Positions 1 to 8,009 of a stretch of DNA of 18,262 nucleotides are shown in pieces. Positions within the stretch are counted from its first letter, which is position 1. Each line of letters opens with the position of its first letter. The translations under genes were made by a program, and so were the position numbers. Location of the stretch: NCBI GenBank assembly GCA_016709305.1, contig JADJNA010000011.1, positions 1-18,262 of the forward strand, written 5' to 3'. This DNA comes from Candidatus Villigracilis saccharophilus. GTDB lineage: Bacteria > Chloroflexota > Anaerolineae > Anaerolineales > Villigracilaceae. The notes below the pieces were generated by a model that ran no database searches, was not told the DNA's origin, and was given only the letters and a program-made list of their open reading frames with translations.

Positions 1-1941
1 AAATGGCATTCTGAATGATTTGATTCAGGTCGGCGATCTCCTTGTTCTCACTTCCAGGGTGTGTGAAAAAACGCATGGCAGTTACAATGTGGGAAATACG
101 GTCGATGCCTTCGAGCGATTGTTCTATCGCTTTAGGTGCTTCTTGCTTGAAGTATTCCAATTGTGCTAAGGTGACATCTTTCTCTGAACCAATCGCGAAT
201 GAAGGAATTTTGATCCCGGTTTTGACTGCGTCTTTTTGCTGATCTAACTTATCGAGCCATCCAAGAATAGTACCTAGTTGTTGGCCCAAAAAACGCAAAT
301 TGCTGCCTACCAATTGGGTAGGTGTGTTTATTTCATGGGCTACCCCAGCAGCTAATTGGCCAATGGCTTCCAGTTTATTAGACCGCCCCACTTGATCTTC
401 CAGTAATCGCCGTTCCGTAATATCGGATCCAATCAATAGAAAACCGGGATGTTCCTTATCTTTTAAAAACAGGGGTGTCAGAGTGATGCCCAGAATACGT
501 ATATCATCTGTTTGATTCCGTAGGAGAATATCGGCCATTCTGATATTTTTGTTGCTCTTCACGCATTCCGCAGCCTCTTGTGCGATTTTTTCCCGATTCC
601 AATTAATCGGCAGGTCAAAAAAATCCAAACCGACAACATCATCTGAAGACAACGATAATAGTTTGCTGGCTACATCATTCCATAGAGTCACCATTCCATT
701 ATTGTCTACTCCGATCATAATAGAGGAGATCGAACTAATGATCAGGTGAATTTCATTGTATGCTTCAGAAAGTGCTTTCCGCCCTAGCTCGTGTTCAGTG
801 ATTTCATGTTTTAGGTCCAGGTTGACCTGGACGAGTTCTGCAGTACGATCTTCAATAAGCTTTTCCAGTTCGTCTCGTGAGTGCCGGAGCCTGTAATCGG
901 CGGCTTCCAAAGATTGCAGCATTTCATTAATCGCATTGCCAAGGGATGATATTTCATCTTTACCCCTGACAGGTACCCGATCGGCCAAGTCACCGCTTAA
1001 ACGCACCCCGATGACTGACCTGCTTAAACTGACAATACGAGAAGTGACTTGACTGTCTAGTAAGTAAAGGGCTGTAAGAATAAAGAAAAGGCTGCCAAAG
1101 AATACAATGTAAATAAAAAATAGGATCGTATCATACCCATGATTATAGATATCCCTGTCCATTGCAGCCTTTAAGATCATGACTGGATTATTAAACACAT
1201 CCTCAACCATCATGTAACCAGCAATATTTTTAGAGTTGAGTGGGTTGATGGATATCGCAGGCCCGCTGTCAGTCACCTGCTTGGCTCCTTCAAATTCAAG
1301 ACGTAATGCTGAATTTATATAAGATTCGATTTGAATGGATAATTGAGTGGTATTAGATAATTGAGCGGCGAAACTGTCCCCCAGGAATCGTCCGATCACC
1401 AATATGCCGTGCTGCGGTCCCTCAGATCTACTGGTCAATATTGGATGATATGCCATAAGGATTGGTTGGTCGTTTATTAATACAAATCCAGCAGACCCAG
1501 ATTTTAGATTGGAGTTTTGTGAATTGGGAAGATTGATGATCTGGTCAAGAAGATTCCAGAAATGGCCAAAGTTTCATTTTTAATTAAGTCGTATCCATGG
1601 GATGTGATCACTTGACCGGATTTATCCATGATTATAAAAAAATTTATGTTTAGATTGATAAAGGTATCAGGGGTTATATTCGAAGCAATAAAGGCTGGAT
1701 TTAAATTCTCTGTAAAGGCGTAAGTATCATCCCAGGTGGCATAGTCACTTGCATGAGATAATAAATTGTTTTTTTCAGTGGTGACTGCATTGAATGCGCG
1801 TTGTACATTTTTAATACAATACTCTTCTTCAAGATTGGAGAAGCTCTTTAATAAAATGAAGCGGGCTGATGCATTTACCAAGCTGATAATTAGGAGAGAG
1901 ATGGTAACAATGATAATTATTGACTTGTTTCTTAAAGTCAT
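1..1941 (-). CDS. Membrane sensor histidine kinase (CHASE4-HAMP-PAS-HisKA), 3' end outside window
   Basis: The protein starts with a membrane helix (residues about 5-25) and an extracytoplasmic CHASE4-type sensor whose signature ASDYATWDDTYAF is visible. A second helix lies near 1080-1130, followed by a HAMP linker (about 930-1030), a coiled stretch, a PAS domain (about 400-770) and a HisKA domain with the phospho-acceptor motif AAGVAHEINTP (His codon 335-337). The HATPase domain lies beyond the left edge. The start is ATG 1941, with GGAG six bases upstream; a TTG at 1953 is less likely. One frameshift near 1575, inside the CHASE4 domain, moves the reading frame; from there to base 1 the frame is open with no stop, checked codon by codon. 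It probably phosphorylates a response regulator coded to the left. The ligand cannot be told. It is divergent from the methyltransferase gene. Confidence 0.9.
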
Positions 1942-1990
1942 GGAGGACTCCAATGTGAAAATTCGTTCTACAACCTGTAGCGTTTCCTTT

Positions 1991-2014
1991 AATCAACTAA
2001 TCAACTAATCAACT
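1991..2014. repeat. Three tandem 8-bp repeats (AATCAACT)
   Basis: The octamer AATCAACT occurs three times head to tail with no spacer. It sits just downstream of the candidate -10 box of the histidine kinase, so it would be in the first bases of that transcript. It could be a slippage-prone stretch or part of a regulator site; nothing further supports either. Confidence 0.8.
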
Positions 2015-2016
2015 TT

Positions 2017-2022
2017 ATTATA
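2017..2022 (-). promoter_or_regulatory. Candidate -10 box of the histidine kinase gene
   Basis: On the minus strand this reads TATAAT, a perfect sigma-70-type -10 hexamer, about 75 bp upstream of the kinase start. I see no convincing -35 box 16-18 bp upstream, so the call rests on the -10 alone. Confidence 0.4.
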
Positions 2023-2089
2023 GTCCAGACCACTTTTCAGTTACATTGCGCAAAAATAGTGCCTCTGCTGAATTGCGGCAAAAGAGCAG

Positions 2090-2095
2090 TAAAAT
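2090..2095 (+). promoter_or_regulatory. Candidate -10 box of the O-methyltransferase gene
   Basis: TAAAAT lies 29 bp upstream of the ATG at 2125, which leaves room for a short leader with the GGAGG ribosome site at 2116-2120. No clear -35 box is seen. Confidence 0.3.
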
Positions 2096-2124
2096 TGATT
2101 CTCCTTTGAATTTTTGGAGGTATC

Positions 2125-2763
2125 ATGGGCGAATTAACTTATCAAACAGCGCAGGATTATCTGACATCCCTAGTCCCGCCGCGCGAACAGGTATTGTTGG
2201 AAATGGAGAGCTATGCTGAAAAGCATGATTTCCCCATTATCGGTCCCGCTTGCGGATATTATTGTTATCACTTGGCGCGTATGATCGGCGCCAAATCCAT
2301 CTTTGAGTTGGGGTCGGGCTATGGCTACTCAACCGCGTGGTTTGCGAAGGCTCTACAGGAGAATGGCGGAGGCGTGGTTCATCACACAGTCTGGGACGAG
2401 GAGCTATCAAAAATGGCCAGCAGTTACATGTTAAGGCTGGGATGTATTGACCTTGTCCAGTTTCATGTTGCTGAGGCTGTTGAAACTCTTGGCAAGCAAT
2501 CGAGTCTGTTTGATATCATTTTCAACGACATTGATAAGGAAGCCTACCCTGAGTCGTTGGGACCGATTAAGGAGAAACTGCGTAGCGGAGGGTTGTTGAT
2601 CATTGATAACATGCTCTGGAGCGGACGGATTTTCGATGAAAAAGATGTTTCACCCGCGACGGAAGGTGTGCGTGAATTTACACGGCGCATTACTGCTGAT
2701 AAGGATTGGATCGTTTCGCTTGCGCCCATGCGCGACGGGATGATAATAGCCTATAAAAAATAA
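2125..2763 (+). CDS. Class I SAM-dependent O-methyltransferase (Methyltransf_3/COMT-like)
   Basis: This is an intact 212-residue protein of the bacterial catechol-type O-methyltransferase family, which moves the methyl group of S-adenosylmethionine to a hydroxyl of a small aromatic or related acceptor. The SAM-binding motif I is ELGSGYGYS (residues 61-69). The metal and acceptor region shows FNDIDKEAYP (133-142) and the family motif IIDNMLWSGRI (159-169), where the Asp-Asn pair would bind the divalent metal. Length is normal for the family. GGAGG (2116-2120) before ATG 2125 fixes the start. The next gene begins 11 bp after the stop, so the two are probably cotranscribed. The true substrate is unknown. 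Confidence 0.9.
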   Translation: MGELTYQTAQDYLTSLVPPREQVLLEMESYAEKHDFPIIGPACGYYCYHLARMIGAKSIFELGSGYGYSTAWFAKALQENGGGVVHHTVWDEELSKMASSYMLRLGCIDLVQFHVAEAVETLGKQSSLFDIIFNDIDKEAYPESLGPIKEKLRSGGLLIIDNMLWSGRIFDEKDVSPATEGVREFTRRITADKDWIVSLAPMRDGMIIAYKK

Positions 2764-2774
2764 GAGGAAAACTC

Positions 2775-3935
2775 ATGACAGACTTCAATCAGGTGCCAAA
2801 TCGTCGCAAATCCAGTAACTCAATTAAGTGGCAATATTATCCCAAAGATGTGCTCCCTATGTGGGTCGCGGATATGGAGTTTCCCGCGCCTAGACCGATC
2901 TTGCGCGCGCTTCATAAAGCGGTGGATCATGGTGTGCTTGGACATGAACTCCCATCGAATGCACTAAAGGAGACTGTCGCCTCCCGCATGGATAAGTTAT
3001 ACGGCTGGAAGGTCAAGCCTGAAGCGGTTGTGACGGTAACCGAATTGTCAGCGGTTTTAGCGTTGCAGCGGATTGCCTGTACGACCCAAAAGGTGTGCTC
3101 ATACAAACACCCGTCTATAATGAATTTCATGAAGTGAAAAATAACATCGGCATTCCGCAGCTTGAGTCTCCATTGATCAAGCGTGTGGTTGGAAATATTC
3201 TCAGTTACGAAATTGACTGGGATGTATTTGAAATGCAAGTTAAGAAAGCTGGGATGTTCTTGTTGTGTAACCCGCATAATCCATTGGGTCTTATCTTTTC
3301 TCGTAAAGATCTGAGGAAAATGGCAGAACTCTGTATCAAGAATAATGTCTTGATCGTCTCAGACGAAATTCATTCCGAACTGCTCTTGGATGATAACAAA
3401 TTTACCCCGTTGGCGAAATTGTCTGCTGAGATCGCAAAGCATACTATCACTTTGGTAGCTCCATCCAAGACTTTCAACATCGCTGGGTTGTTCTGTGGTT
3501 TTGCGATTATTACCGATAATGAATTGCGCGATCGCTATGAAAAGGAAGTCAATCACCAGCGTATGCATGTTGGCAGTATGGGATTAATTGCTGCCCAGTC
3601 AGCTTTCTCTGGTGAGTGTGATGGATGGCTTAAGGAACTTCGTGGCTATCTGACAGACAATCGCGATTTTCTTGTGGAATATGTGACCGAATACATGCCA
3701 CAAGTCCGTTTGACGGTGCCTGATGCTACCTATCTCGGTTGGCTTGATTTCACCCAGACTGGATTGATCGGTTCGCCTTATGAATTCTTCTTGAAAATAC
3801 GCCAAAGTCGCTTTCAGTGATGGGAAGCTGTTCGGCGCGAGTGGGGAAGGCCATGTCCGCTTAAATTTTGGGACTTCGCGCAAACTGCTTGAACAGGGTC
3901 TTGATCGGATATTGAAAGCGTTCAAATCAATATAA
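2775..3935 (+). CDS. patB: PatB/MalY-type PLP-dependent C-S lyase/aminotransferase (two frameshifts)
   Basis: This is a fold-type I PLP enzyme of the PatB/MalY group, whose members cleave cystathionine or other cysteine conjugates. Visible landmarks are the N-terminal PMWVADMEFPAP, the NPHNPLG loop, SDEIHSELLL (PLP-ring Asp) and SKTFNIAGL with the PLP lysine. Two one-base errors break it. Near 3042 a missing G in ACC(G)GA changes frame; restored, the protein reads VTGIVSGFSVAADCLYDP and continues to VLIQTPVY. Near 3798 a missing A leads to an early stop at 3820; restored, it continues KVAFSDGKLFGASGEGHVRL and ends at TAA 3933-3935. The repaired length of about 386 residues is normal. It lies in a unit with the O-methyltransferase; a joint role in sulfur or methyl metabolism is only a guess. 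Confidence 0.87.
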
Positions 3936-3938
3936 ATT

Positions 3939-3986
3939 ATAAAAGGCCCTCAGGGTTCAATAACCTTCAGGGTCTTTTATAAAAAA
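3939..3986 (+). terminator. Intrinsic terminator after the patB-like gene
   Basis: The arms AAAGGCCCTCAGGGTT and AACCTTCAGGGTCTTT pair across a CAAT loop with two mismatches, and the hairpin is followed by TTTTAT. It starts just after the stop at 3935. Confidence 0.8.
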
Positions 3987-4010
3987 ACGGATGAGGGTTA
4001 ACTCATCCGT
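3979..4010 (-). terminator. Intrinsic terminator for leftward transcription
   Basis: A perfect 9-bp stem, ACGGATGAG / CTCATCCGT, encloses a 6-nt loop and is followed on the minus strand by a run of seven T. It would end leftward transcripts crossing 4011-4396, for example from the lipoprotein gene, or a small RNA encoded there. Confidence 0.75.
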
Positions 4011-4136
4011 CAGAATTTCATTATATTAGGAAAGGCACGACTCAGCAACCTTCATATCGTTTGGGGAACGTCTGGTGCTCAAGTTTGGACTTGGACCAGG
4101 TCAGTGCGTTTCGACCTTCCCAATTTTATGTTGTTC

Positions 4137-4163
4137 AGGTGGTGTATCTATCGCAACCTCCTT
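4137..4163. repeat. GGT-rich inverted element, copy 1
   Basis: Arms AGGTGGT and ACCTCCT flank a 12-nt centre, and TT follows the right arm. It is similar to the element at 4257-4286. Confidence 0.6.
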
Positions 4164-4256
4164 GTAGCAACTCTGAATATTGTCTTGGAAATATCTGATT
4201 ACTACGAACAGGTTCAAATCAGATCAGGGACTACATTCTTTCCCTTGGTGTCAATT

Positions 4257-4286
4257 AGGTGGTATATGTTCTGGTGCGACCTCCTT
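4257..4286. repeat. GGT-rich inverted element, copy 2
   Basis: Arms AGGTGGT and ACCTCCT flank a 15-nt centre. The arms are identical to copy 1, while the centre differs in sequence and is three bases longer. Confidence 0.6.
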
Positions 4287-4396
4287 TTTGTTTCTGTCTT
4301 TAGAATACTACAAAAGAAGACACGGTACATTAAAATTACCTATTAGTTTTGTAAGAAGTCGCATAGGTTAACCATTCGCTTGAATGACTTTTTTCT

Positions 4397-4888
4397 CTAT
4401 TTCAAAGCTGTATCGATCATACCTCGCAGATTTGCTATTATTGATTCAAATTCAGAATTTTGCATACCGGCATCATTTAATTGAACCGTGAATTTCTCTC
4501 CATTTCTTTGGATTTCCAGATCGTATGAAAAACAATCAGCGCAGCCCGCTCTATCAATTTTATTCGCTGGGATTGAATTAAGGGCTATAACCTGTTGTGT
4601 TAATTCTGATAATATATCCGCTGTAAGTTCACCCATAATTGCTTTGTTTGTCTTTTCGTCTGTAACGGTATATTTTCCATCTGATGCGATATCAATCGAA
4701 CGCGATAATCCCATAATGCCGCCAGAGTAACTCATTCTGATTCGCCAACTTCCTTCAAGTGCTGGTGGTTTGGATGTTATCGGCGCTTTTGCTGTAGGGG
4801 TATTGAGTAACTCCGGGGCGGCGGACGGGGAGCAGCCTGCAACCAGCAGGCTGACAAGAAGTGCGTATAAGAAAATGGTTCGTGACAT
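4397..4888 (-). CDS. Lipoprotein with emfourin-like domain
   Basis: This intact protein of 163 residues has a lipoprotein signal peptide: SRTIFL, a hydrophobic run, then the lipobox LVAG with Cys19 as the lipidation site. A Ser/Pro/Ala-rich linker (20-44) leads to a compact domain at about 46-163. The pattern (Gly-Gly after a first strand at 56-57, a helix with LTADILSELTQQV, an acidic/aromatic turn CADCFSYDLEI at 116-126, and a final helix) resembles the protealysin inhibitor emfourin family. By family knowledge it could bind a thermolysin-like metallopeptidase, but no peptidase is in this window. The Cys-Ala-Asp-Cys pair may form a disulfide. AAAGGAG six bases before ATG 4888 decides the start over an in-frame ATG at 4915. 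It is convergent with the patB unit. Confidence 0.72.
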   Translation of the reverse strand: MSRTIFLYALLVSLLVAGCSPSAAPELLNTPTAKAPITSKPPALEGSWRIRMSYSGGIMGLSRSIDIASDGKYTVTDEKTNKAIMGELTADILSELTQQVIALNSIPANKIDRAGCADCFSYDLEIQRNGEKFTVQLNDAGMQNSEFESIIANLRGMIDTALK

Positions 4889-4981
4889 ATTAATCTCCTT
4901 TGACAAGCATAGCAAGAAATAGACGGGTATGCAACAATTTTGTTCCTCAAATTTATGATAGCTCCTGATAGCGCATTGCGG

Positions 4982-4987
4982 TAGAAT
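4982..4987 (+). promoter_or_regulatory. -10 box of a probable leaderless thiolase transcript
   Basis: TAGAAT is followed by exactly seven bases and then ATG 4995, which puts the transcription start at or next to the start codon. There is no Shine-Dalgarno sequence in front of this gene. The same layout recurs at 6667 and 14827. Confidence 0.55.
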
Positions 4988-4994
4988 TTACAAT

Positions 4995-6145
4995 ATGAGA
5001 AAAGTAGCCATTCTTGGAATAGGTCAAACAAAAATAGGGGAGCATTGGGAGAAATCCCTGCGCGAGATCGGAGGCGATGCCGCTTTTGCCGCTATGCAGG
5101 ATGCCGGCCTTGAAAAAGTGGACGCGCTCTTCGTGGGCAATATGCTGTCCCCGCTGGTAAATGGACAGAATCAACTTGGAACATTTTTTGCCGATTGGGT
5201 TGGGCTGTGGAAACAGGAAGCGGTGAAGATAGAAGCTGCCTGCGGCTCAGGCGCTGCTGCATTTCGCGCTGCGCTGATGGCTGTTGCCTCTGGTGATGTA
5301 GAGTCCGCGTTGGTGGTGGGCGTCGAAAAAATGACAGATAAAGCAGGGCGTGACGTCACTGCCGCACTGGCAACCGCTGCTGATGCGGATTATGAGGTTG
5401 ATCAGGGAATTTCATTTGTTGGCATCAATGCCCTGGTCATGCGAAGATACATGCATGAATTTGGTTGGAAGCATGAAGATTTTGCGCCTTTCTCCATCAA
5501 TGCACATGCGAATGCGATGCACAACCCAAATGCACGCTTGCACGAAAAAATCTCTGTTGAGAAATTTGAAAGATCATCCATGGTCGCGACACCGATCAAC
5601 TTGTTGGATGCCTCCCCGACCGGCGATGGGGCTGCTGCAATGGTTATTGTTCCTGCTGAGAGGGTATTGCGCAAGCCGCGCATCCTTGTCTCTGCTTCAG
5701 CTGCGGCAACCGACACGATCGCGGTACATTCGCGCAAAGACCCTTTATTTTTGCAGGCTGCATATCAATCTTCAAAGCGGGCTTATGAGATGGCGGGGGT
5801 AACACCCGGCGATATTAATGTTTTTGAATTGCACGACGCATTTTCCATCATGGCGGCATTATCATTGGAAGCCAGTGGGTTTGCTGAAAGAGGCAGGGGT
5901 GTTCGACTTGCTCTCGATAACGAGATCAGCATCCAGGGCAGGGTGCCCGTTTGTACTCGCGGCGGATTAAAGCACGAGGTCATCCGGTCGGCGCGACGGG
6001 GATGTATCAACTTGTGGAAGTTGTCCAACAATTACGCGGCGAGTGTGGTCCCACCCAAGTGGATGGCGCGAAGATCGGCATGGCGCAAAATATTGGCGGC
6101 TCGGGCGCTACGATCTTGACCCATATTTTGCGCTCTGAAAGCTGA
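4995..6145 (+). CDS. Thiolase, SCP2/archaeal acetyl-CoA acetyltransferase-like (one frameshift)
   Basis: The family cleaves or forms 3-oxoacyl-CoA bonds. The nucleophile Cys83 is in EAACGSGAA. The central His280 is in VFELHDAFSIM, and the C-terminal motif is GGLKARGHPVGATG, with the last loop NIGGSGAT. A G is missing near 5970: AAAGCACGA should read AAAGGCACGA. Without it the frame ends wrongly at 6119; with it the protein ends at 6145, about 383 residues, normal for the family. The start is ATG 4995 with a -10-like TAGAAT seven bases before it and no Shine-Dalgarno, so translation is probably leaderless. Such thiolases often sit next to a DUF35 zinc-ribbon partner or an HMG-CoA synthase; neither is here, and the following gene is a PilZ protein, so pathway assignment (acetoacetyl-CoA or fatty acid) stays open. 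Confidence 0.9.
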
Positions 6146-6215
6146 TTAGTTATATTGTCGTGTATGATATTTGGGCTTATACTCCAGACACCTTTCATAT
6201 TTGCAAGGAGGCTGG

Positions 6216-6605
6216 ATGGTTGCAGAAAGACGGAAATTATCGCGGCGAAATTTTTCTTATTACATGCGGGTTCTGGATGAAGTCACTGGTAAATTGATCG
6301 GACATCTTTCAGATATCAGTACAGACGGTTTTAAGTTGGATTGTTCACGGCCTGTTCAGTTAAGAGTGGATTTTCGTTTGCGTATTGATCAGACCAGCGA
6401 TATCTCAGACAAACATTTCTTGATCTTTTCTGCGCGCGCCATATGGTGCAAGATGGATTATCTTGACCCCAGTACCTATCAGGTTGGTTTTAATATCACG
6501 AACATGCCTCCTTCTGATTACGAAGTTTTCCTGAAAATGTTCGATGTCTATGGAACCAAAAGTACAGCCCGTCGTCGGAGTAATTTAGAATATATCTGGG
6601 GATAA
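6216..6605 (+). CDS. PilZ-domain protein (c-di-GMP receptor)
   Basis: This intact 129-residue protein is essentially one PilZ domain. The two cyclic-di-GMP binding motifs are visible: an RxxxR in RRKLSRR (residues 6-10) and DxSxxG in DISTDG (33-38). The remaining beta-strands end with YQVGFNITNM. It is expected to bind cyclic-di-GMP and change shape or partner binding; with no output domain it probably acts by contact with another protein. AAGGAG five bases before ATG 6216 supports this start over an upstream in-frame codon at 6171. A terminator follows directly, so the gene is the end of its unit. No cyclase or phosphodiesterase is nearby. Confidence 0.85.
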   Translation: MVAERRKLSRRNFSYYMRVLDEVTGKLIGHLSDISTDGFKLDCSRPVQLRVDFRLRIDQTSDISDKHFLIFSARAIWCKMDYLDPSTYQVGFNITNMPPSDYEVFLKMFDVYGTKSTARRRSNLEYIWG

Positions 6606-6612
6606 GGTCACA

Positions 6613-6643
6613 AAAGCTCTGTCAAAACAGGGCTTTTTCTTTG
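6613..6643 (+). terminator. Intrinsic terminator after the PilZ gene
   Basis: AAAGCTCTGT pairs with ACAGGGCTTT (one G-T pair) across a CAAA loop and is followed by TTTCTTT. Confidence 0.88.
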
Positions 6644-6666
6644 AAACTTCGTTTGAGAAAACCGTG

Positions 6667-6672
6667 TAAAAT
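6667..6672 (+). promoter_or_regulatory. -10 box of a probable leaderless plsC transcript
   Basis: TAAAAT is followed by seven bases and ATG 6680, the same geometry as at 4982 and 14827. It argues for 6680 as the true start rather than 6641, which lies in the terminator tail. Confidence 0.55.
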
Positions 6673-6679
6673 TAAAAAT

Positions 6680-7358
6680 ATGAAAAAGTTCCTGCGCTGG
6701 TTGATACATACAGTCCTAAGGATCATCACAAAAATAGAAGCTGATGGATATGAGAATCTGCCCAAACAAGGCGGATTTGTGATCGCTGTCAATCATCTTG
6801 GCATACTGGATACGCCCATGGCGTTCTACGCGCTGGACAACTGGAATCTTTTTATCCCTGTCGCCGAAAAATGGGGAGAGATCCCGATTCTTAAATGGCT
6901 CGGAAAATACCTTAACTTGATTTTTATTGATCGTTTCCATCCTGACCTTAAATCCATGCGTGAGATGATCAATCGTATGAGCGAAGGTCAGACCCTGGTG
7001 ATCGCTCCGGAAGGCACGCGCGCGCGCGATGAGAAGATGGCGCGGGGCAAGCCCGGAGTTGCTTATCTGGCGTCAAAGATGAATTGGCAGATCGTGCCTG
7101 TGGCGGTCTCTGGCACAGAAGATCGCATCTTTCTCGGAAATCTTAAGCGGTTTCGTCGAACGCACATTAAACTTACAGCAGGCAAATCTTTTGTACTGCC
7201 GCCTTTTCCGAAGGAAAAGCGCGAAGAAGTTTTACAGGAATATACCGATGAGATCATGTGCCGTATCGCGGTCATGCTTGCCCGAGAAGAATCGCGGCTA
7301 TTATGCGGAGCATCCGCGTTTTAAAGGAATTGTTGAGCGAATAAAATATGAAATATAA
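6680..7358 (+). CDS. plsC: 1-acyl-sn-glycerol-3-phosphate acyltransferase-like (PlsC), copy 1
   Basis: PlsC-type enzymes transfer an acyl group to lysophosphatidate at the membrane. The catalytic HX4D is His39-Asp44 in NHLGILD, and the glycerol-phosphate motif is APEGTR (EGTR at 111-114). VPVAVSGTE follows as motif IV. As written, the frame ends at 7324. One extra base near 7280 hides the real tail: in the next frame it reads PEKNRGYYAEHPRFKGIVER and ends at TAA 7356-7358. That tail matches the end of the neighbouring paralogue (PESYRGFYKNYPRVREL), so I prefer it; the repaired length is about 226 residues. Its stop overlaps the start of copy 2 by 11 bases, which suggests coupled translation. 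The start at 6680 is supported by the -10 box seven bases upstream. Confidence 0.85.
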
Positions 7359-8009
7359 AACCATACGTTCGTTGGTTCGTTTTGTCATGAATATCATTGC
7401 TGATGTCGAAGCTGTTGGTATGGATAAACTTCCGCAAGGCAATGTCATCCTCGCCGCCAATCATCTGGGCCGCCTTGACACGGCGGTATTGATCTATGCG
7501 CTCGAGCGGGAAGACCTGATCATGGCAGTGGCTGAAAATATAAGGGATCACCCTGATCTTTGGCGCGATCGGGCGTTCTGTGAACGCGATCTGGTTGAAT
7601 CGTTTCGAAGCGGATTTCGCTGCACTGCGTGAGATTTTGGCGAGGATGCAAAAGGCGGGCTCATGGTCATCGCACCGAAGGGCACACGTTCAAAAACAGA
7701 GTCATTGCAGGAAGGCAAAATGGGCGCGGCATTTCTCGCGGGCAAAGCGGCTACCCTGTTTTACCCATCGCGCTGACCGGCACCGAAGACCGCGGTATTA
7801 TATCCAACCTCAAACGCTTTCGCCGATCAAAGATCAAAGCTGTCGCCGGGGAATTGTTTTATATTGAAATTCCCAAAGGCCAGGGACGCGAAGAAGCGAT
7901 GCGAAACGCGACGGATGAGATCATGTGCCAGATCGCGGCAAAACTTCCAGAAAGCTATCGTGGATTTTATAAGAATTATCCAAGGGTGAGGGAACTGGAA
8001 CAGAAGTAG
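7348..8009 (+). CDS. plsC: PlsC-like acyltransferase, copy 2 (several frameshifts)
   Basis: This is a tandem paralogue of the preceding gene. NHLGRLDT carries the HX4D pair. The rest is spread over three frames, rejoined as VNAIWLNRFEADFAALREIL, then MVIAP-GTRSKTESLQEGK, then PIALTGTEDRGIISNLKRF and a shared C-terminus ending at 8009. At least three single-base errors are needed, near 7540, 7660 and 7770. In the substrate motif the sequence reads APKGTR instead of APEGTR; CCGAAGGGC is a one-base shift of CCGGAAGGC, so the lost Glu is probably a compensated G-run error. Repaired length is about 220 residues. It ends head to head with the sulP gene, whose stop lies inside it (34-bp overlap), and no terminator is seen there. 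Confidence 0.8.

Larger units (their letters stand above)
4011..4396. other. Gene-free stretch with two related inverted elements
   Basis: No recognisable gene lies in these 386 bases. Two similar elements occur at 4137-4163 and 4257-4286, with starts 120 bp apart. Each has a left arm AGGTGGT, a variable centre of about 12-15 bases, and a right arm ACCTCCTT preceded by GC or GCG. The arms can pair as a 7-bp stem with one central mismatch. On the minus strand each element begins with AAGGAGGT, a perfect ribosome-site-like string, but no gene follows. Short open frames cross both copies (an 80-codon frame starting at 4104, for example), yet none resembles a known protein and all three plus frames align about equally well, so coding is not favoured. 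The minus-strand terminator at 3979-4010 closes the stretch. Confidence 0.55.

Noticed and set aside
4093..4112. A CCAGGTCAG string that recalls the signal recognition particle RNA
   Set aside because: The rest of the SRP core (GGAAGGAAGCAGCC-type loop) is missing on both strands.
5350..5802. A 150-codon plus-strand frame inside the thiolase
   Set aside because: It is a shadow in another frame of a gene with a clear active-site Cys and His; no domain is seen in it.
6641..6679. Earlier start of the first plsC at 6641
   Set aside because: It lies in the T-run of the preceding terminator, and a -10 box stands seven bases before ATG 6680.
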